In this document: positions 23,405 to 51,048 of the stretch, piece after piece
Position numbering within the stretch: the first letter of the stretch is position 1
How the letters are laid out: each line of letters opens with the position of its first letter
Origin: Isoetes taiwanensis
Lineage: Eukaryota > Streptophyta > Lycopodiopsida > Isoetales > Isoetaceae
NCBI GenBank assembly: GCA_021234155.1
Contig: JAJEKV010000279.1
Coordinates: 124,001-188,000 of the forward strand
Length of the DNA stretch: 64,000 nt
Direction: 5' to 3'
Notes under the pieces: model-generated
What the model was told of the DNA's origin: nothing
Database searches by the model: none
What the model saw: only the letters and a program-made list of their open reading frames with translations
Translations under genes and position numbers: made by a program

Positions 23405-26400
23405 TGTTCTTCCACATACACAAGCAGCAGTTGTCACAAGGGACTCATATGCCATATAGCTCGAAATCTTGCACTGTTTTAACAGTTCTTCTTTTGATAT
23501 GAGAGGAGGGAAGTTACTGAAAGAAGATGATGCACTCAGAAGATACGGACTTGGATAATAGGGAATTAAAAAAGTAAGAAGGTACATTGGATTGTACATT
23601 GTCTTATGACTGGACAGATAGTCGAAAGAAAATATCTCTTTATTCTATCTCTTGCTAAATAGACCTGCTCAACTTCATTGTCGCACATACTATGGAAGCC
23701 CTAGCATCTGATAGCTCTTTGAACACCCATCATGGCATTTCTTGAATCCTTCATGACCGGTCAGTCCAAAGAAACCCATGCATTATTTACATCCAATCAG
23801 TTCAAAGAAACCCATGCATCATTTATGGCATATTTTGAGAGAGTTCCTAGTTGGATTTTTATTCCTTGGATATCGCAAGTAATGCTGCCAATTGCGTATC
23901 CACTAGTTGCGTATCCACTAATTTATGGTAGAGCATCTTATTGCATAATTGTTGACCTTTTTTCTCGATGACCATAATGAGAGGTGCGTCTTCCTCTAAA
24001 GATGTTCTGTTAGCTACTAGATGTTCTGTTAGCTACTAATTGTAGTGGGACTTGGCCCATTTCTACATTATGGCATTTTCTTCAAAGTACCTTTCCAAGT
24101 ACGTTAGGCATCTAGAGCTACAGTTCGTCTTTTAGCTTCAATTATTTAGAATACAACAAAGTCGTATAGAAGTTTGTCTCAGTTCGGATCTTGATTATTG
24201 ATGAAAGTTCTTGATATCTCACATTTTTTATATAGATCAAATCAGAGAGAAACAATAAACCCGAAATGTCTGTTGCAAAATTACTCCAAGTCTTGAACCT
24301 AAGGCATTTGGGGGAAATAAACTATGCCTAAGGCATTTGGGGAAAATAAACTATGATTGGCACAACATGCTGGTCCTTTATTTTGACGTCTTGGTTTTGT
24401 TGCAGAAGCCAAAAGGTATTTTGTTGAAGGAATAGAATAGAATAGAATAGTTTTTTTAGAAGGATGCTGGCCATAATGGGCATAGTTAAATGTCTGTGAA
24501 CACGGTTATCTTTATATATCCTAGTAATATATACCTGGTTTGGATGAGGGTGCTCTATTATTGCCAATAATTTGGTCACTCAAAAAAGAAGAAAGAACGT
24601 GTGGCCTATATATAACAAGTAATAACTAGGACGTGTAACTCTATTATTGCCAATAATTTGGTCACTCAAAAAGGAAGAAAGAACGTGTGGCCTATATAGG
24701 GGAGGGTCGCCATTCGCGGCCATCAAATTTGTTTTTTTTGTGTTTTTAGGGTTTCCATGACGATTTTCACGGAAGACTCATGCAGCTCCTATGTCGACAA
24801 GTGAGGGCTCCGCTTTCACAGCCAAAGAAGATCTTGCCACAGCTATTACATGCGTGTGGTTGCACCGATTTCTCAGGGGCTCCCTTCCTTGACTTAATTC
24901 CCAAAAAGCCCTTCGTATTTTTAAAATTCCCAAAATGACCTTAAATTTTAAATATTTTCCCAAATAGCCCCGTATATTTTATAGTTACGAAATTAATGTG
25001 TGTTCTTTATTTCACGGGTTGCTAAACTCTTTGCATTTTGGAAGATAAAGGTAGTTCGTTGGCTACAGAGGATTTCGTTTCTAAATGTTCGGGGTTATGG
25101 TTTTGAATTGACTGTCAAAATATGACTTTGAACTATGATTTAAGCCACTTCACCCTCCGGCCATGGAGGGCAACCCTCCGTGCGCAGCACCTTGTTTATT
25201 TTTGTTTGTTTTTTCAAGTGTAAGTTCGAAGGTCTATTTTGGGAGAGTCACATGGGCTTCTTTGCATCCTTTTTGAGGTCGTGGATTTTCTAATCGGCTA
25301 GCTCAAGATCCATCCTTGAGCCAAATTGCCCAAGGATTCTCTATCTAATCCACCTACCTCTGGCGGTCTCTGGCACAAGGTGTTCTGACACATCTACGTC
25401 CTTTAAAAATCGAGCTGGGTTCCGCAAAACCCTTTAGATACCTAGTTCAAAATTTGTCTTTGTAGGTGCCGCAAAGCCTTTGAGCTCCAGTTCCGCAAAA
25501 CCGGCAAACAGCTGGGCCGCAGGAAATGTTCAAATGGCTGAGCAAAAATCGGTTCTCAAAGTTTTTCTTAGATTTTGCTGTCTGCAGGGTTTATGTTTCT
25601 GCGTATCTGCCATAGCCAGAAGAAATGCAAAGCTTGCCTCGTGCCCTTGTTTGTGATTCAGAAGCTTACTGTCTGCATGCAGGAAGAATCGGTCATCCAA
25701 CTTTCATTCCTCTTCCATTTCTGTTCTCTGAATCCCGCTTTTTGGTTGCGGCCATTGGATGTGCTTATGGTTCGTTCGCCGGAGCTTATCAGGTTCAGGC
25801 TCTGGCTTCATCGAACCACTGACTTGTGCATGTATTTGCACATTTTGGTGTATTTATTATTTATATGTGACAATTTAATGGTTTAACAATGGTTACAAGT
25901 TTTAAAAAATGCAAAAGGTTACACTTAGCGATAAGGTCCACGTTATAATACATTGATTAAATTCGTTGCCACATTACCGAAAACAAAGGGACGAATCAGC
26001 GAACTGTATCCTGGCTATGGTCAGACTGATATTTTACGCCTCGGGTCCACACGTACTTCAAAGCGATCCCCATAATGGAACAGAAAATCCCAAAAGAAAC
26101 CCAGACGACAAGTCGAGCTCAAGTAAGTTTGGTGATGTCGACCATTCCTTCCAGTGCATTTGCCAGTAATACTACACATTCCTTGCTTTAACTCTAGTTG
26201 GCTGCCCAATATTAGCAAAGAAGAATTTTTTTGCTTGAACAAGAACTCGTCTTGCATTTACTTGAACCGTTCAACTTTCTGGAATTCTGGATCCGGGTCT
26301 TCCTTTGCTTCTGGTTTTTAATTATAGGTATCAAACTGCCAGCAATCTGGAGCGGAGAATGGAAAAAGATTCTTTTCGTAAATTATGAAACGTAACAAGA

Positions 26401-26530
26401 AGAATAGGTCCTATCGTTGCATCTTAGCACATTTTTCGATCCTTTTAAGTAGATTTGCTCAAGGCTTAAGTACATGGTCAGGATAAGCATAAAACCTGAT
26501 GTGTTAAACTGAGTAGCTGCCGTCGATAAC
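23405..26530. other. Intergenic upstream of the receptor kinase
   Basis: No recognisable gene. Contains direct duplications at 24551-24707 and 24294-24354, and an AGAAT/AGAAA run near 24435. The last few hundred bases should include the promoter of the receptor kinase, but no convincing TATA or CAAT arrangement could be assigned. Confidence 0.4.
24551..24707. repeat. Direct duplication of about 67 bp
   Basis: CTCTATTATTGCCAATAATT followed by GGTCACTCAAAAA, a purine run and AACGTGTGGCCTATATA occurs at 24551-24617 and again at 24640-24707, nearly identical, with a 22-bp spacer. It is probably a recent local duplication. Confidence 0.8.
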
Positions 26531-26534
26531 ACTT

Positions 26535-42287
<15,753 letters not shown>

Positions 42288-44338
42288 ACAGCTTCAGCCA
42301 TTGATCTTGGATGTAAAAACACACTTTTAACAATATGTGAAAAGTGTCTGGTGATGCCGAGCATTAGTAGTGCACGTAGGGTCGTGGACGTGGGATTTGA
42401 GATGGGAAGACGCAATGCAATTGTAGGCAGATCAAAAAGTTGTAGATGTAATTGTGTTTGTAGATATATTGGATGCTAAGTATTATGGGTGTTGGGGTTT
42501 AGACATGTCCACATTAGCTTTGGGGTGCATGAAATAGGAATAATGGAATGCATATGTAGAATGGATAGATGCAATGGAGAGTCTAGTGTATATATTGGTC
42601 TTTGTGAAGTTTAGGGTTCGTTAAGATCCATATCCAATAAATAGTCCACCTAGACATGTGAAATGGGAAGTGGAAGGCATGTCTACTTAATAGTACCTAT
42701 GGTGTGGGACTTCATGGTAACTGTTATGGGCTGGGGGTGTGTTTCAAGACCAACAAGCGACAAATAATGAAATTAAATTTAATAGAAATAAAGTTAATGG
42801 TTGATAAAGGTAATATTATCTAAACTAAAATATTTGCTAATGCTAAGGACTTGTTCTGATATGGAGCAAGCATAGGGAGTGGTTGGTCCACATCAAATCG
42901 GTTAGGGAAATCGCATAATCTATGTAAATAATATTCCTATGTGTTGTCCTAAGGTTACAAATGATTAAAAGGGCCATAGATATTATACAGACCATTATTA
43001 AAATATATATACACAAGTTTTTTAATCGATCCTACGGTGCATGTTCTAGTTTATAAAAATCACTATAAACTTATTTTTTTAGATACCTTCTATTTTAGGT
43101 TGAGGTGCTTCTATTCCATTTGACTGGTCAAAGAACATTCTAGAACTATTTAGAAGTTCTAGAACCTTTAGAACATTTTAGAACTTTCTGGGAAAATATA
43201 GCCTTATGTAAATTAAAAAAAAAAAAAAAACATATAAAGCATAATCGACGTCTGCCCCTTAGTGGTTGGCGTGGGGGGTTTGGACGGGTTCAACCTATGG
43301 GGCAGGGGTTTAATTCTTGCTTCTGTGGAAATTTTTTTAAGATAATGATGAAATGATCTAAAAACTTAAGTAGAATGCTCTAGAAGCATGTGGATGATCT
43401 GAATGGCTAGGATTGGCTTAGACTGATGATTTGGCCCATGTTGCAACGACCACAATTAGACTGACGATCTGTCAATCTTAGCCGTCACAACGGCCACGAT
43501 TAGATTGATGATTTGGCCCATGTTTAGTCTGTTTAATCTCAGCCGTTGGGTTTTACAATGGACTACCATGCAATGGCCACGAGCCATTGGTTCGTCATTC
43601 TAGGCAGACCTCTATAAGAATATATATAAGGCAGAAAATTATATAAGAGCTATGGATATTTTAAGGAAGGCTTAGAATAAAAGAGGGAAGCAGGCAGGCC
43701 TCTATAAGAATATATATACGGCAGAAAATTATATAAGGGCTATGGATATTTTAAGAAAGGGTTAAAATAAAAGAGGGAAACTTTTTATTCATTGAACTTC
43801 TAGGAAAGGGGAGCTAAAGGAAGATAATGAAGTCCATGACTTGGAAGGAAAAGTCAAGTAACGAAATTTAGTAAAAGGTGGGTCGACTACTTTGTCCAAC
43901 AAAAGGTACAAAAAGGTAATCTAAACTATAAAGACAAGAACTAGCGATCATATTTGCCATCGAACATCAACGGCATCTGCTTTGTGGTAACATTTTGGCA
44001 AGCCAATGATCTGCTCATAAATCAGTTCAACGGTTCTATGTGGCCTTGCAAAGTCTTTTGCTCTACAAGATAGTAAAGCTATGCTTTGAAGTCTAATCCA
44101 AATATTATACTCGAGGCCTTCCATTAAATTCCTTGATTAGAGGCTACAGTGAAGTAGGTTTGATCAATCCATTATGCCAATAGCCATAACCAGTGATAAA
44201 GATTTGCCAAAGCCTTGTGAATCTGGTTGGATGTTCAATTATTTGCCCATATCAATTTGTTGTTTTCTAAATAACTCTTATTCTTTTGTCTAAGTTCCAA
44301 TATTAAGTTTTTTTACTCAATTCCGTAATTCATATCAA
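42288..44338. other. 3' flank of the kinase gene, no further gene
   Basis: AT-rich non-coding DNA. Includes a run of GAAC/GTTC half-sites (43130-43190), an A tract at about 43216-43231, two ATTAGACTGA-type repeats near 43.45-43.55 kb, and the tandem duplication at 43602-43780. The last part may be the LTR of the gypsy element whose primer site lies at 44340. Confidence 0.5.
43602..43780. repeat. Tandem duplication, 90-bp period
   Basis: TCTATAAGAATATATATA..GGCAGAAAATTATATAAG followed by GCTATGGATATTTTAAG occurs twice, offset by 90 bp (43611 and 43701), with few differences. It lies just upstream of the gypsy primer-binding site, so it may be an LTR-internal repeat. Confidence 0.85.
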
Positions 44339-44387
44339 TTGGTATTAGAGCCATGTTTCAATCCAATATCTTGTGAAATGGCCAACT

Positions 44388-44398
44388 GCTTCCAAATT

Positions 44399-44401
<3 letters not shown>
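44388..44401. repeat. Target-site duplication, left copy (L1 copy 1)
   Basis: GCTTCCAAATTTCT, identical to 46081-46094. It lies next to the poly(T) (poly(A) on the element strand), as expected for target-primed insertion. Confidence 0.9.
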
Positions 44402-44437
<36 letters not shown>

Positions 44438-46080
44438 AAGGACGACAAGCTTTATTCACCAACTAAAAACTAGAGCAACATAAAATGCAAAGACAGGATT
44501 ATAACCCCAGTGGACAAACCGATCCAACTGAGCACAACCACCTGCCTATGCAAAAGAATGAATCTGAAGGTAAGTATGCTAGATCAGTACTTTCTTCTCT
44601 TGATCAAGAGAAGAACAATTGTAAGCCATAACAATTTTATTTTGCGCCCACTGAAGAACAATCTCATCTGTAGTATCTACGCCCTTAAAGATAAACAACC
44701 TCCTTCTCTTCCAGATTGACCATAAAAGCCAACCACATGTGAGATGAAAAGCTCGTTTCCGTAGTTTGGGCCAAGCATCAGGATGGATAGCAAGCAAAAT
44801 TTGCTGGCTAGATCGAGACGTGCCAAATAAGGTCAACAACCAAGACCATGCCTGCCGAAGCCGCTCACACAAGAAAAAACAATGCTCAATACTCTCAACC
44901 CTTTGCTGGCATAAAGGACAGAGCTCTGAAATCCGATTATCCATTTTTGGACTAACCTATTGACTCTGAGGCATCTATGGATCACTTGCCACCACAAAAC
45001 TACTACTTTGGGATGAAGCAGCTTATCTCATACCCATATCCAAACACTTTTCCATTGTGGCTGAGGGACCTGAAGATGCCACCTATTAGATGGAGGCAGG
45101 ATTTTAGAATGCAAAAATTTATACACAGAAGACACAAACCACCCTGGCTGGATATCCTGATGGCAACCCCATACGACTACCTCAATCTATGAACCAGAAT
45201 CCTGTGGCAACAATGCAGTAATATGATTCCAGATTACTCTGTACCATCTGTACAATAAGAACTTTGTTCTAAATGCTTCCCATGACATGAGATGACCAGA
45301 CTCATACCAAGCTGCAATAGTGCTTATACCAGCCGCTATCCATCGTCGTTGTGTCTTTGGATGAACAACCACATTTAGAGGCACATTCTCTGGAGTGTCC
45401 TGCAACACCAGCATGGAGTGGACAACTGAAGACATGCCTCAAGATTAATATGGAAAAGAGACCTGACAGTGTCCCAAGCAGCAAGCAACCCCTTTAGAAA
45501 GGGAGAAGCATTAGGATACGAATGCATATGATAAAGCAAAGCCCAAGGAAGGAGGGCTTAATGGTGGCCTTATGAAACGGGAGACAATGTTGAATCGACT
45601 GCACCAACAACCTCATGTCAGGAGAATCATCCTTACCAATGAAAATCCTCCAAATAAACTTTCATATCGTCACCTTGCTTTGGAGGTGAAAATCCAACAT
45701 ACCAAGACCACCAGCTGCCTTAGGCCTAATGCATTTCGCCCACGCTACCTTGACCACCGCACTTAACTCATTTCCACCCCAAATAAAATTTCTGACGATA
45801 TGCACAATCTCCTCCATCTTACACTGCGGAGCTAATAGAGCAGACGCCATGTAGACATGAGTATTACTAAGAACACATTTAGCCACAGCGATTCTACCGG
45901 GCATGGACAGTTTAGCTGTATTCCACCAAAACAAGTGCTTTTGCAACCCACTAATGATTTCATCCCAAGCATCTGAAGCAGAGACGTGAATTCCAACTGG
46001 GATACCAAGCAACTTTGTGGTATTGCCATGCAGAAGAATCTTCCATGGATAGTCCAAAATACAGGGAGGGATACACTACC
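44402..46080 (-). mobile_element. 5'-truncated L1-type LINE with zf-RVT tail (copy 1)
   Basis: Minus-strand LINE with poly(A) (36 T at the plus-strand left edge) and a 14-bp target-site duplication. From 46057 downward it encodes the C-terminal RT region (LLGIPVGIHVSASDAWDEI, FIWGGNELSAVVKVAW, CIRPKAAGGLGMLDFHLQSK), a decayed middle, and the zinc-binding zf-RVT segment (LCPLCQQRVESIEHCFFLC near 44.9 kb, then LLWSIWKRRRLFIFKG). It ends GTGAATAAAGCTTGTCGTCCTTCAA then poly(A). Frames are broken once or twice. It belongs to the same family as the insertion at 62679-63423, which shares the last 40 bases and the zinc region. It inserted into a gypsy leader. Confidence 0.9.
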
Positions 46081-46094
46081 GCTTCCAAATTTCT
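46081..46094. repeat. Target-site duplication, right copy (L1 copy 1)
   Basis: GCTTCCAAATTTCT at the 5' edge of the truncated L1. Its position fixes the element's 5' end at 46080. Confidence 0.9.
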
Positions 46095-46772
46095 GAAAGC
46101 CAGTATCAGTAAGGTTCTAATTAATCAACAAAAATTGGAGCAGATAGCTCTACTCTACAGAATTTTTGCCCAACAATTTCTAACATCCTCCATTGCCAAA
46201 CAACCTTCCACCAGCTAATCCTCCTCCACCCACTAATCCTCTGCCAAATATTCTCAACCAAGTCAATAACTTTGTCAAAATTAAATGGCTGGAGAAAGTG
46301 GGGGGAATGCCAATGTATTCAAGAGAGAAGAGAAATCCTCATGCCGGTTTGAGATTTTTAACATTGTGGGAGAGTTTCTTTGAAAGAGCTAGAGCTACTA
46401 GGGAGCAAAAGCTCTAGGCAATGGACAAGTATCTCGCAGATGTTTCCAGGATTTGGTGGCAAGGAAGCAAGAGATGGTTCCTGTGATAAAGACATAGAAG
46501 GAATTTAAAAGAGCTTTCAAAAGTCTTAACTGGCAGGCTTTTGATCAAAGCAATCTTGAACATCCGTTGCTGATCCGTCATATGTCAGAATCAGCGGATT
46601 TATCTTCGGATTCAGGCTTGGATGCTGATGTCTTGGTCTGGATGCTGATAATTTTGCCCTGGGTCTGATAATCGTGCTATGATTGCTGATAAACATTGCT
46701 GTAGGTCTGATAATCCTGCATCGGGTCTTCATAATCCAGGCTTGGTATTCAGGATTGGTAGCTTGCCAATTA

Positions 46773-46880
46773 AAGGGGTTCACCTCCCTTGCTCTCCCAT
46801 TACGCCAGATAAATGGGCTCGCCCCTCCGGGCTCGCCCATTTATCAGACGTAATGGGCTCGCAGGGGAGGTGAACCCCTT
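46773..46880. repeat. 108-bp imperfect palindrome
   Basis: Arms of about 49 bp: AAGGGGTTCACCTCCC at the left edge is exactly inverted at the right edge, followed inward by CCCATTACG and GATAAATGGGC blocks on both arms, with about ten mismatches overall. The centre contains GGCTCGCC repeats around CCTCC. It is GC-rich in AT-rich surroundings. It may be a fold-back transposon or a hairpin-RNA source. Confidence 0.8.
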
Positions 46881-47659
46881 CATAACTTACATACAAGCTA
46901 TTTTATAGATCTTAGAAGGGCATGGAAATATACTTACATAAGGAGCATGAGAATCTGTGTATCAATAAACTAGCAGTTGTCTTTCGGTGAAAATGGAAGG
47001 CCTTAATGACAAAGAATTAACAAGGAAATCCATGTCTGGACTAAGGGAAGAACTTTATGATGAGCTTCGATTCATTGAACCACAAACGTTTTCTGAAAAG
47101 CGGAAGCCGTGGAAAGAAATCTTAATCCTAAGAGAGTAAAATATGATTTCTAGAAAGGCTATCCTCAAGAAAATCATGGCAAATATGACAGTGAAAAAAT
47201 AAACCACAATGGAGCAAAAGAGTTAGATTTAATGATGATCGTAGAGACCCATATACAAGGAATAAGACCACATCAACGCATATTCCAGGAGCAGGTAAAT
47301 TCAATAGCAAAAGATTGTCTTATATGCGGCAGGCCTTATATCAAAACTTATTGGCCAAAGAAGCTGACTCCTACAGGACAAAAAAAAAAAAAAAAAAAAA
47401 AACTCCAAGTGAAGTTCCAAAAACCAAAAATATCAAAGGAAAAGTGCCAATGCACACTATTACTGAAGCACCCAAGAGTTCTCATGCGAAATTTGATAAA
47501 GCTGCAGCAAGGGAGTCTGAGAAAAATCAACTAACCATTGGTTATGTATGTGAGAAAATTATCAAGTTAGAAACCACAACCTTAGAATGCAAAATGTCTA
47601 GAATGTCAAAGTGTTTCACACTTCTCCATTATCATTGTAATCTCCTTCAATACAATCTA

Positions 47660-48335
47660 TGATCATAACTCTAGTGAATGTGTTTTTCAAACATGTTATC
47701 ATTCAAATAGATAATCAATAAAGTAAATAACCTTAGATGAAAGCATGGTCAATAACTTTCACCTTAACCATTGGATAGATATCAATATATTTTACTGTTC
47801 ACATTACTCGGAATACTGTAATCATCTTATGTACCTTATCAACATGTATTGATCACCAGATTCAACTAACATAACATGTTTTCTCCTTGTATATTTATGG
47901 AGGCAGTTCCGTCGGTTATGGAACCGTCAAGCTCCTCTGCTACTGCCGGATACCATGGGGTTTTCCTTTTCAAATATAGCTTTGGCTCCAAACTATTCGA
48001 TCAAGAAGCCATTTGCCAAATATAATTATTTAATAACTTCCATCTGTTTTGTCATTTAAAAGTCATGGTTGTCAAACCTAACAACCATGTTGATAACCTT
48101 AGTGTATATTTATAAGGTTGCACTTTTGCACTCCTCATTGTGTTCAGATGAGTAAACTTCACAAGAAACAATTCTTCCTCTAGTCTTGACAGATGAGGAG
48201 TATCATATCATTAGTTGATACCAAGTATCATCATCACTATCGTAGTTCTTTCTCAACAGTGAGTACTTTTCTCTGTCACCCTTCACAGAATATTCAATAC
48301 TTCATTACAGAGTTGTGAGATGAAAACCTTTAACA
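47660..48335 (-). repeat. Probable copia 3' LTR
   Basis: Lies past the copia RNase H at 48351, beyond a purine tract (AAAAAAGAGGAA on the minus strand). The minus strand starts TGTTAAAGG at 48335 and contains a TATAAATATA box near 48.1 kb. The far boundary is not certain, since no partner LTR is in the window. Confidence 0.4.
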
Positions 48336-48350
48336 TTCCTCTTTTTTAGA

Positions 48351-48871
48351 TCACAACTTGGTAACATCCCTGCAATTTATTTCAACAGCTAGTTTTTGAA
48401 ATCTGCTAGTGCTCAATCCCTTTGTCAAAACATCTGCTAATTCTTCATCAGTCTTTACATACTCCATCCGTATCATTTCTTTGTTTACCATATCTCTGAT
48501 GAAATGCAATTCCATCTCTATATCTTTTGTTCTTTCATGCAGTATTGGATTCTTTGTCATTGCTATACAACTCAAATTATCACAAAAAACTTTGTATCTT
48601 CTTTTTGGGTGACTCCTAGTTCTTCCAAAAATCTTCTAAACCATACGATTTCTTTGGCTGCAAGAGTTGTTGCTGCATATTTGGACTCTGTTGTTGATAA
48701 TGCAATTGATGATTGCTTTTTACTTCTCCAGCTTACTAGTCCACCAATGGAAAAGTACCTGGATGGTATACAGGGAAGGTTGCTCAAGTAGACAGGGCCA
48801 TCCATTGTACCTGTACTAATCGCCTCTTTCAACAGGGCGTTATAAGAAGGTTTCTCCCCCCAGTGGATCAC
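48351..48871 (-). mobile_element. Copia RNase H fragment
   Basis: Minus strand: YFSIGGLVSWRSKKQSSIAL, STTESKYAATTLAAKEIVW, FRRFLEELGV, then in another frame ERTKDIEMELHFIRDMVNK and YVKTDEELADVLTKGLST. This is the terminal RNase H of a copia polyprotein (DEDD-type, with the C-terminal ADVLTKGL signature). There is a frameshift near 48.58 kb, and nothing remains N-terminal of RNase H. Confidence 0.9.
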
Positions 48872-48874
48872 TAG

Positions 48875-49195
48875 CAGAGTTGTTCCTATCTACATGGCAG
48901 GTGACCCGCACAAGAGAAATTCACTCATGTATAAGGGGGATATGTCGTCTTCGTGCATGTGGTGGAAAAATCCCCCCAGTATACGGATTTTTAAAAGCAA
49001 ATTTTGACCCCTTCCGAATAGAAATTACCTAGGCTAGTGCAAAAAATACCAGAAAAAGGACTCCTTGCCGACCGTATATGTACGAAAATGGGTCGAAAAA
49101 ACCCCCCTCCCGCACATGCACATGCACATAGTTTATATATAAAAAGCGAGAATCCCTCTTGGACCCGCACTGCCCAGACAATTACTGAACAATCA
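48875..49195. other. Short unassigned stretch
   Basis: GC-moderate DNA with CCCCCC runs and no recognisable frame, between the copia fragment and the LINE. Confidence 0.5.
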
Positions 49196-49199
49196 TTGC

Positions 49200-50960
49200 C
49201 TCGAGCAGCAGTTGATGGGTTCAGCGAGATTCAGGCCCCGGCACTCAACCATTGATCACATCTTCATGTTGCGGACTCTGATTGAAGACAACACGAACCA
49301 TCGGCAAGACCTGTATTGTTGCTTTGTGGACTTCGCCAAGGCCTTTGGCACTGTGCCTTGGAAAAATCTATGGTTGAGACAGCTGGGGGTCCTTGCAGAT
49401 CTACAAAATGCAGTGTACAAGAAATATGAGACATGCTCAGGCTGGTTGCAACCTACAGGCCAACCATTCGATAGTAGTATCAGGGTTCGCTAGGAATGCC
49501 CTCTCTCTCCAACATTGTTTGGGCTTTACATTGATCAATGAGAGAGCAGGATTGCTGACAATGGGGGCAACAGAGCTCACCTTTTGCACTAGGTCACCAG
49601 ACAGCTAATATATGATGATGATGTGGACCTCCTAGCTTACACTCTACATGCAGTGCCATCTCAATACCTTGGACACATTCTGCTATGCGACTAATATGCT
49701 CGTCAACATGGCCAAGACTAAGATGATCCTCATATCATTCTCACATCGGCCAAGGGTCCCCTCCTTCAGTTACCGGGGGTAAAATGTAGAAGCAGAATTT
49801 CCTTCTGCTATACACTGGGACACTTCCTTCCGGTTGGGAGCGATGGCGGGCTGAGGCACCATATGCAATGTAAAACAACAGTCACAAAGCGAAGTTGTAT
49901 GATTGGACTCGTCAATCGTACCTGTTCAGGGTCTTAGTGGAGCCCGTCCTTTTATACGGGGTCGAACTCTGGGGCTTGATGGTATTCCTCGCTACCTGGA
50001 ATGATTTGGAGAAGGTGCAAAAAGCTTTTTTAGCGCAAACACTAGGCATGAAGTCCACGACTCCATATCAAATCCTGTTGCAGGAAACAGGTTTCTTGCC
50101 TCTATAGAGGGTATCGCCATATTGTCTACTTTTAGAAGGTGGTCAACATGGACAATGCTCATCTCTCTAACATGTCTTATGCCATGGCAATGGGGTCACA
50201 TCGCCTTAAGGTCTGCTGGAAGGAAAAGAGAGCTCAGTGGCTAACCAGATGGAATATGCAGAAGCACAGGTGCATAAAGTACAAATAGAGGCATATCACC
50301 ATAGCTTGAGGCAATACCTTATGGCTTGTTTCCTCAGCAAGCTTTGGCATGCCAACGCCCGTGAATAGGTCAAGATAGCATATTACCAGCGCCAGATAGA
50401 CCCCACATTGGAACGGGGGCGCAACGCTACCTGCATACCCATTTGGTTATGAAAAGACGCAGACTCATTGCCTCGATTCGCATAGCGCACACCGTCTCTG
50501 AATTGAGATGGGCAGATGGATTGGGGAGCCACGCCAGGAGAGGCTTTGTCAACACTGCCAAATGGGAGCCGTTGAGGATGAATGCCATACCCTTCAGCAC
50601 TGTCCATTGTATGATCAACTAGATATGCTATGCTGAGTTGGTCAAGCTCGGCTAGCTGTCACATGTGATATTGAGCACGGCCTCAGTATGGATGCTGGGA
50701 TCATACCTTCTGGAGGTCATGGATATGCGGATGAGCTATGTTCTCGGACACTCACCTGACATGTATATATATTTTATGATGTATATTTGTACAGTTTGAC
50801 AACATTCTTATTACTGCCACGGTTTTTCCCTCAAGAACTTTTCGAGATGGGGCTTTTTTAATCCAACCAGTAATAAGTCTGTTGCGCTTTCATGGTTGGC
50901 AAAATTTGCTTTGTCTTTTAGCCTTAAAACCTTTTTAAGAGAAGCAATGCCTTCAACCAC
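49200..50960 (+). mobile_element. LINE family A, RT to 3' end (copy 4)
   Basis: The best-preserved copy of the family. The + strand gives SARFRPRHSTIDHIFMLRTL (49.22 kb), LYCCFVDFAKAFGTVPW (49.31 kb), CPLSPTLFGLYIDQ (49.5 kb, new frame) and LIYDDDVDLLAYT (49.61 kb), where the usual YADD reads YDDD. The thumb/C-terminal region follows: LYGVELWGLMVFLATW and VQKAFLAQTLGMKSTTPYQI (49.94-50.08 kb). A 3' UTR carries the structured motif at 50807-50877. Stops and frameshifts separate the blocks. The LYG.E.WG C-terminus supports an RTE/CR1-like rather than plant L1 affiliation (family knowledge, not searched). Confidence 0.88.
50807..50877 (+). other. Structured 3' motif (LINE copy 4)
   Basis: A perfect 10-bp stem CTTATTACTG (50807-50816)/CAGTAATAAG (50868-50877) encloses CACGGTTTTTCCCTC and GGGGCTTTTTTAATCC. 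The inner block closely matches copy 1 while the stem bases differ throughout. Confidence 0.7.
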
Positions 50961-51048
50961 ACGGCAAAAGGCTTGCAAACCAGGTTACATTGTTAATGAA
51001 ATACACCATTATTGTGGCTTCTACTTGTCTTTAAATATATTTTCTGGA

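Larger units (their letters stand above)
44340..47670 (+). mobile_element. Ty3/gypsy 5' region and gag relic
   Basis: A primer-binding site TGGTATTAGAGCC at 44340-44352 (one change from the usual TGGTATCAGAGCC) is followed on the + strand by leader, then decayed gag. This includes KWLEKVGGMPMYSR near 46.29 kb, LADVSRIWWQGS near 46.43 kb, GLNDKELTRKSMSGLREELYDELRF near 47.0 kb in shifted frame, and a ruined zinc knuckle CLICGRP near 47.32 kb. No protease or RT follows before copia sequence at 47.7 kb. An L1 copy (44402-46080) splits the leader, and a palindrome sits at 46773-46880. Confidence 0.6.

Noticed and set aside
44402-44437. Poly(T) tract as a transcription terminator
   Set aside because: It is the poly(A) tail of a minus-strand L1, bracketed by a target-site duplication.
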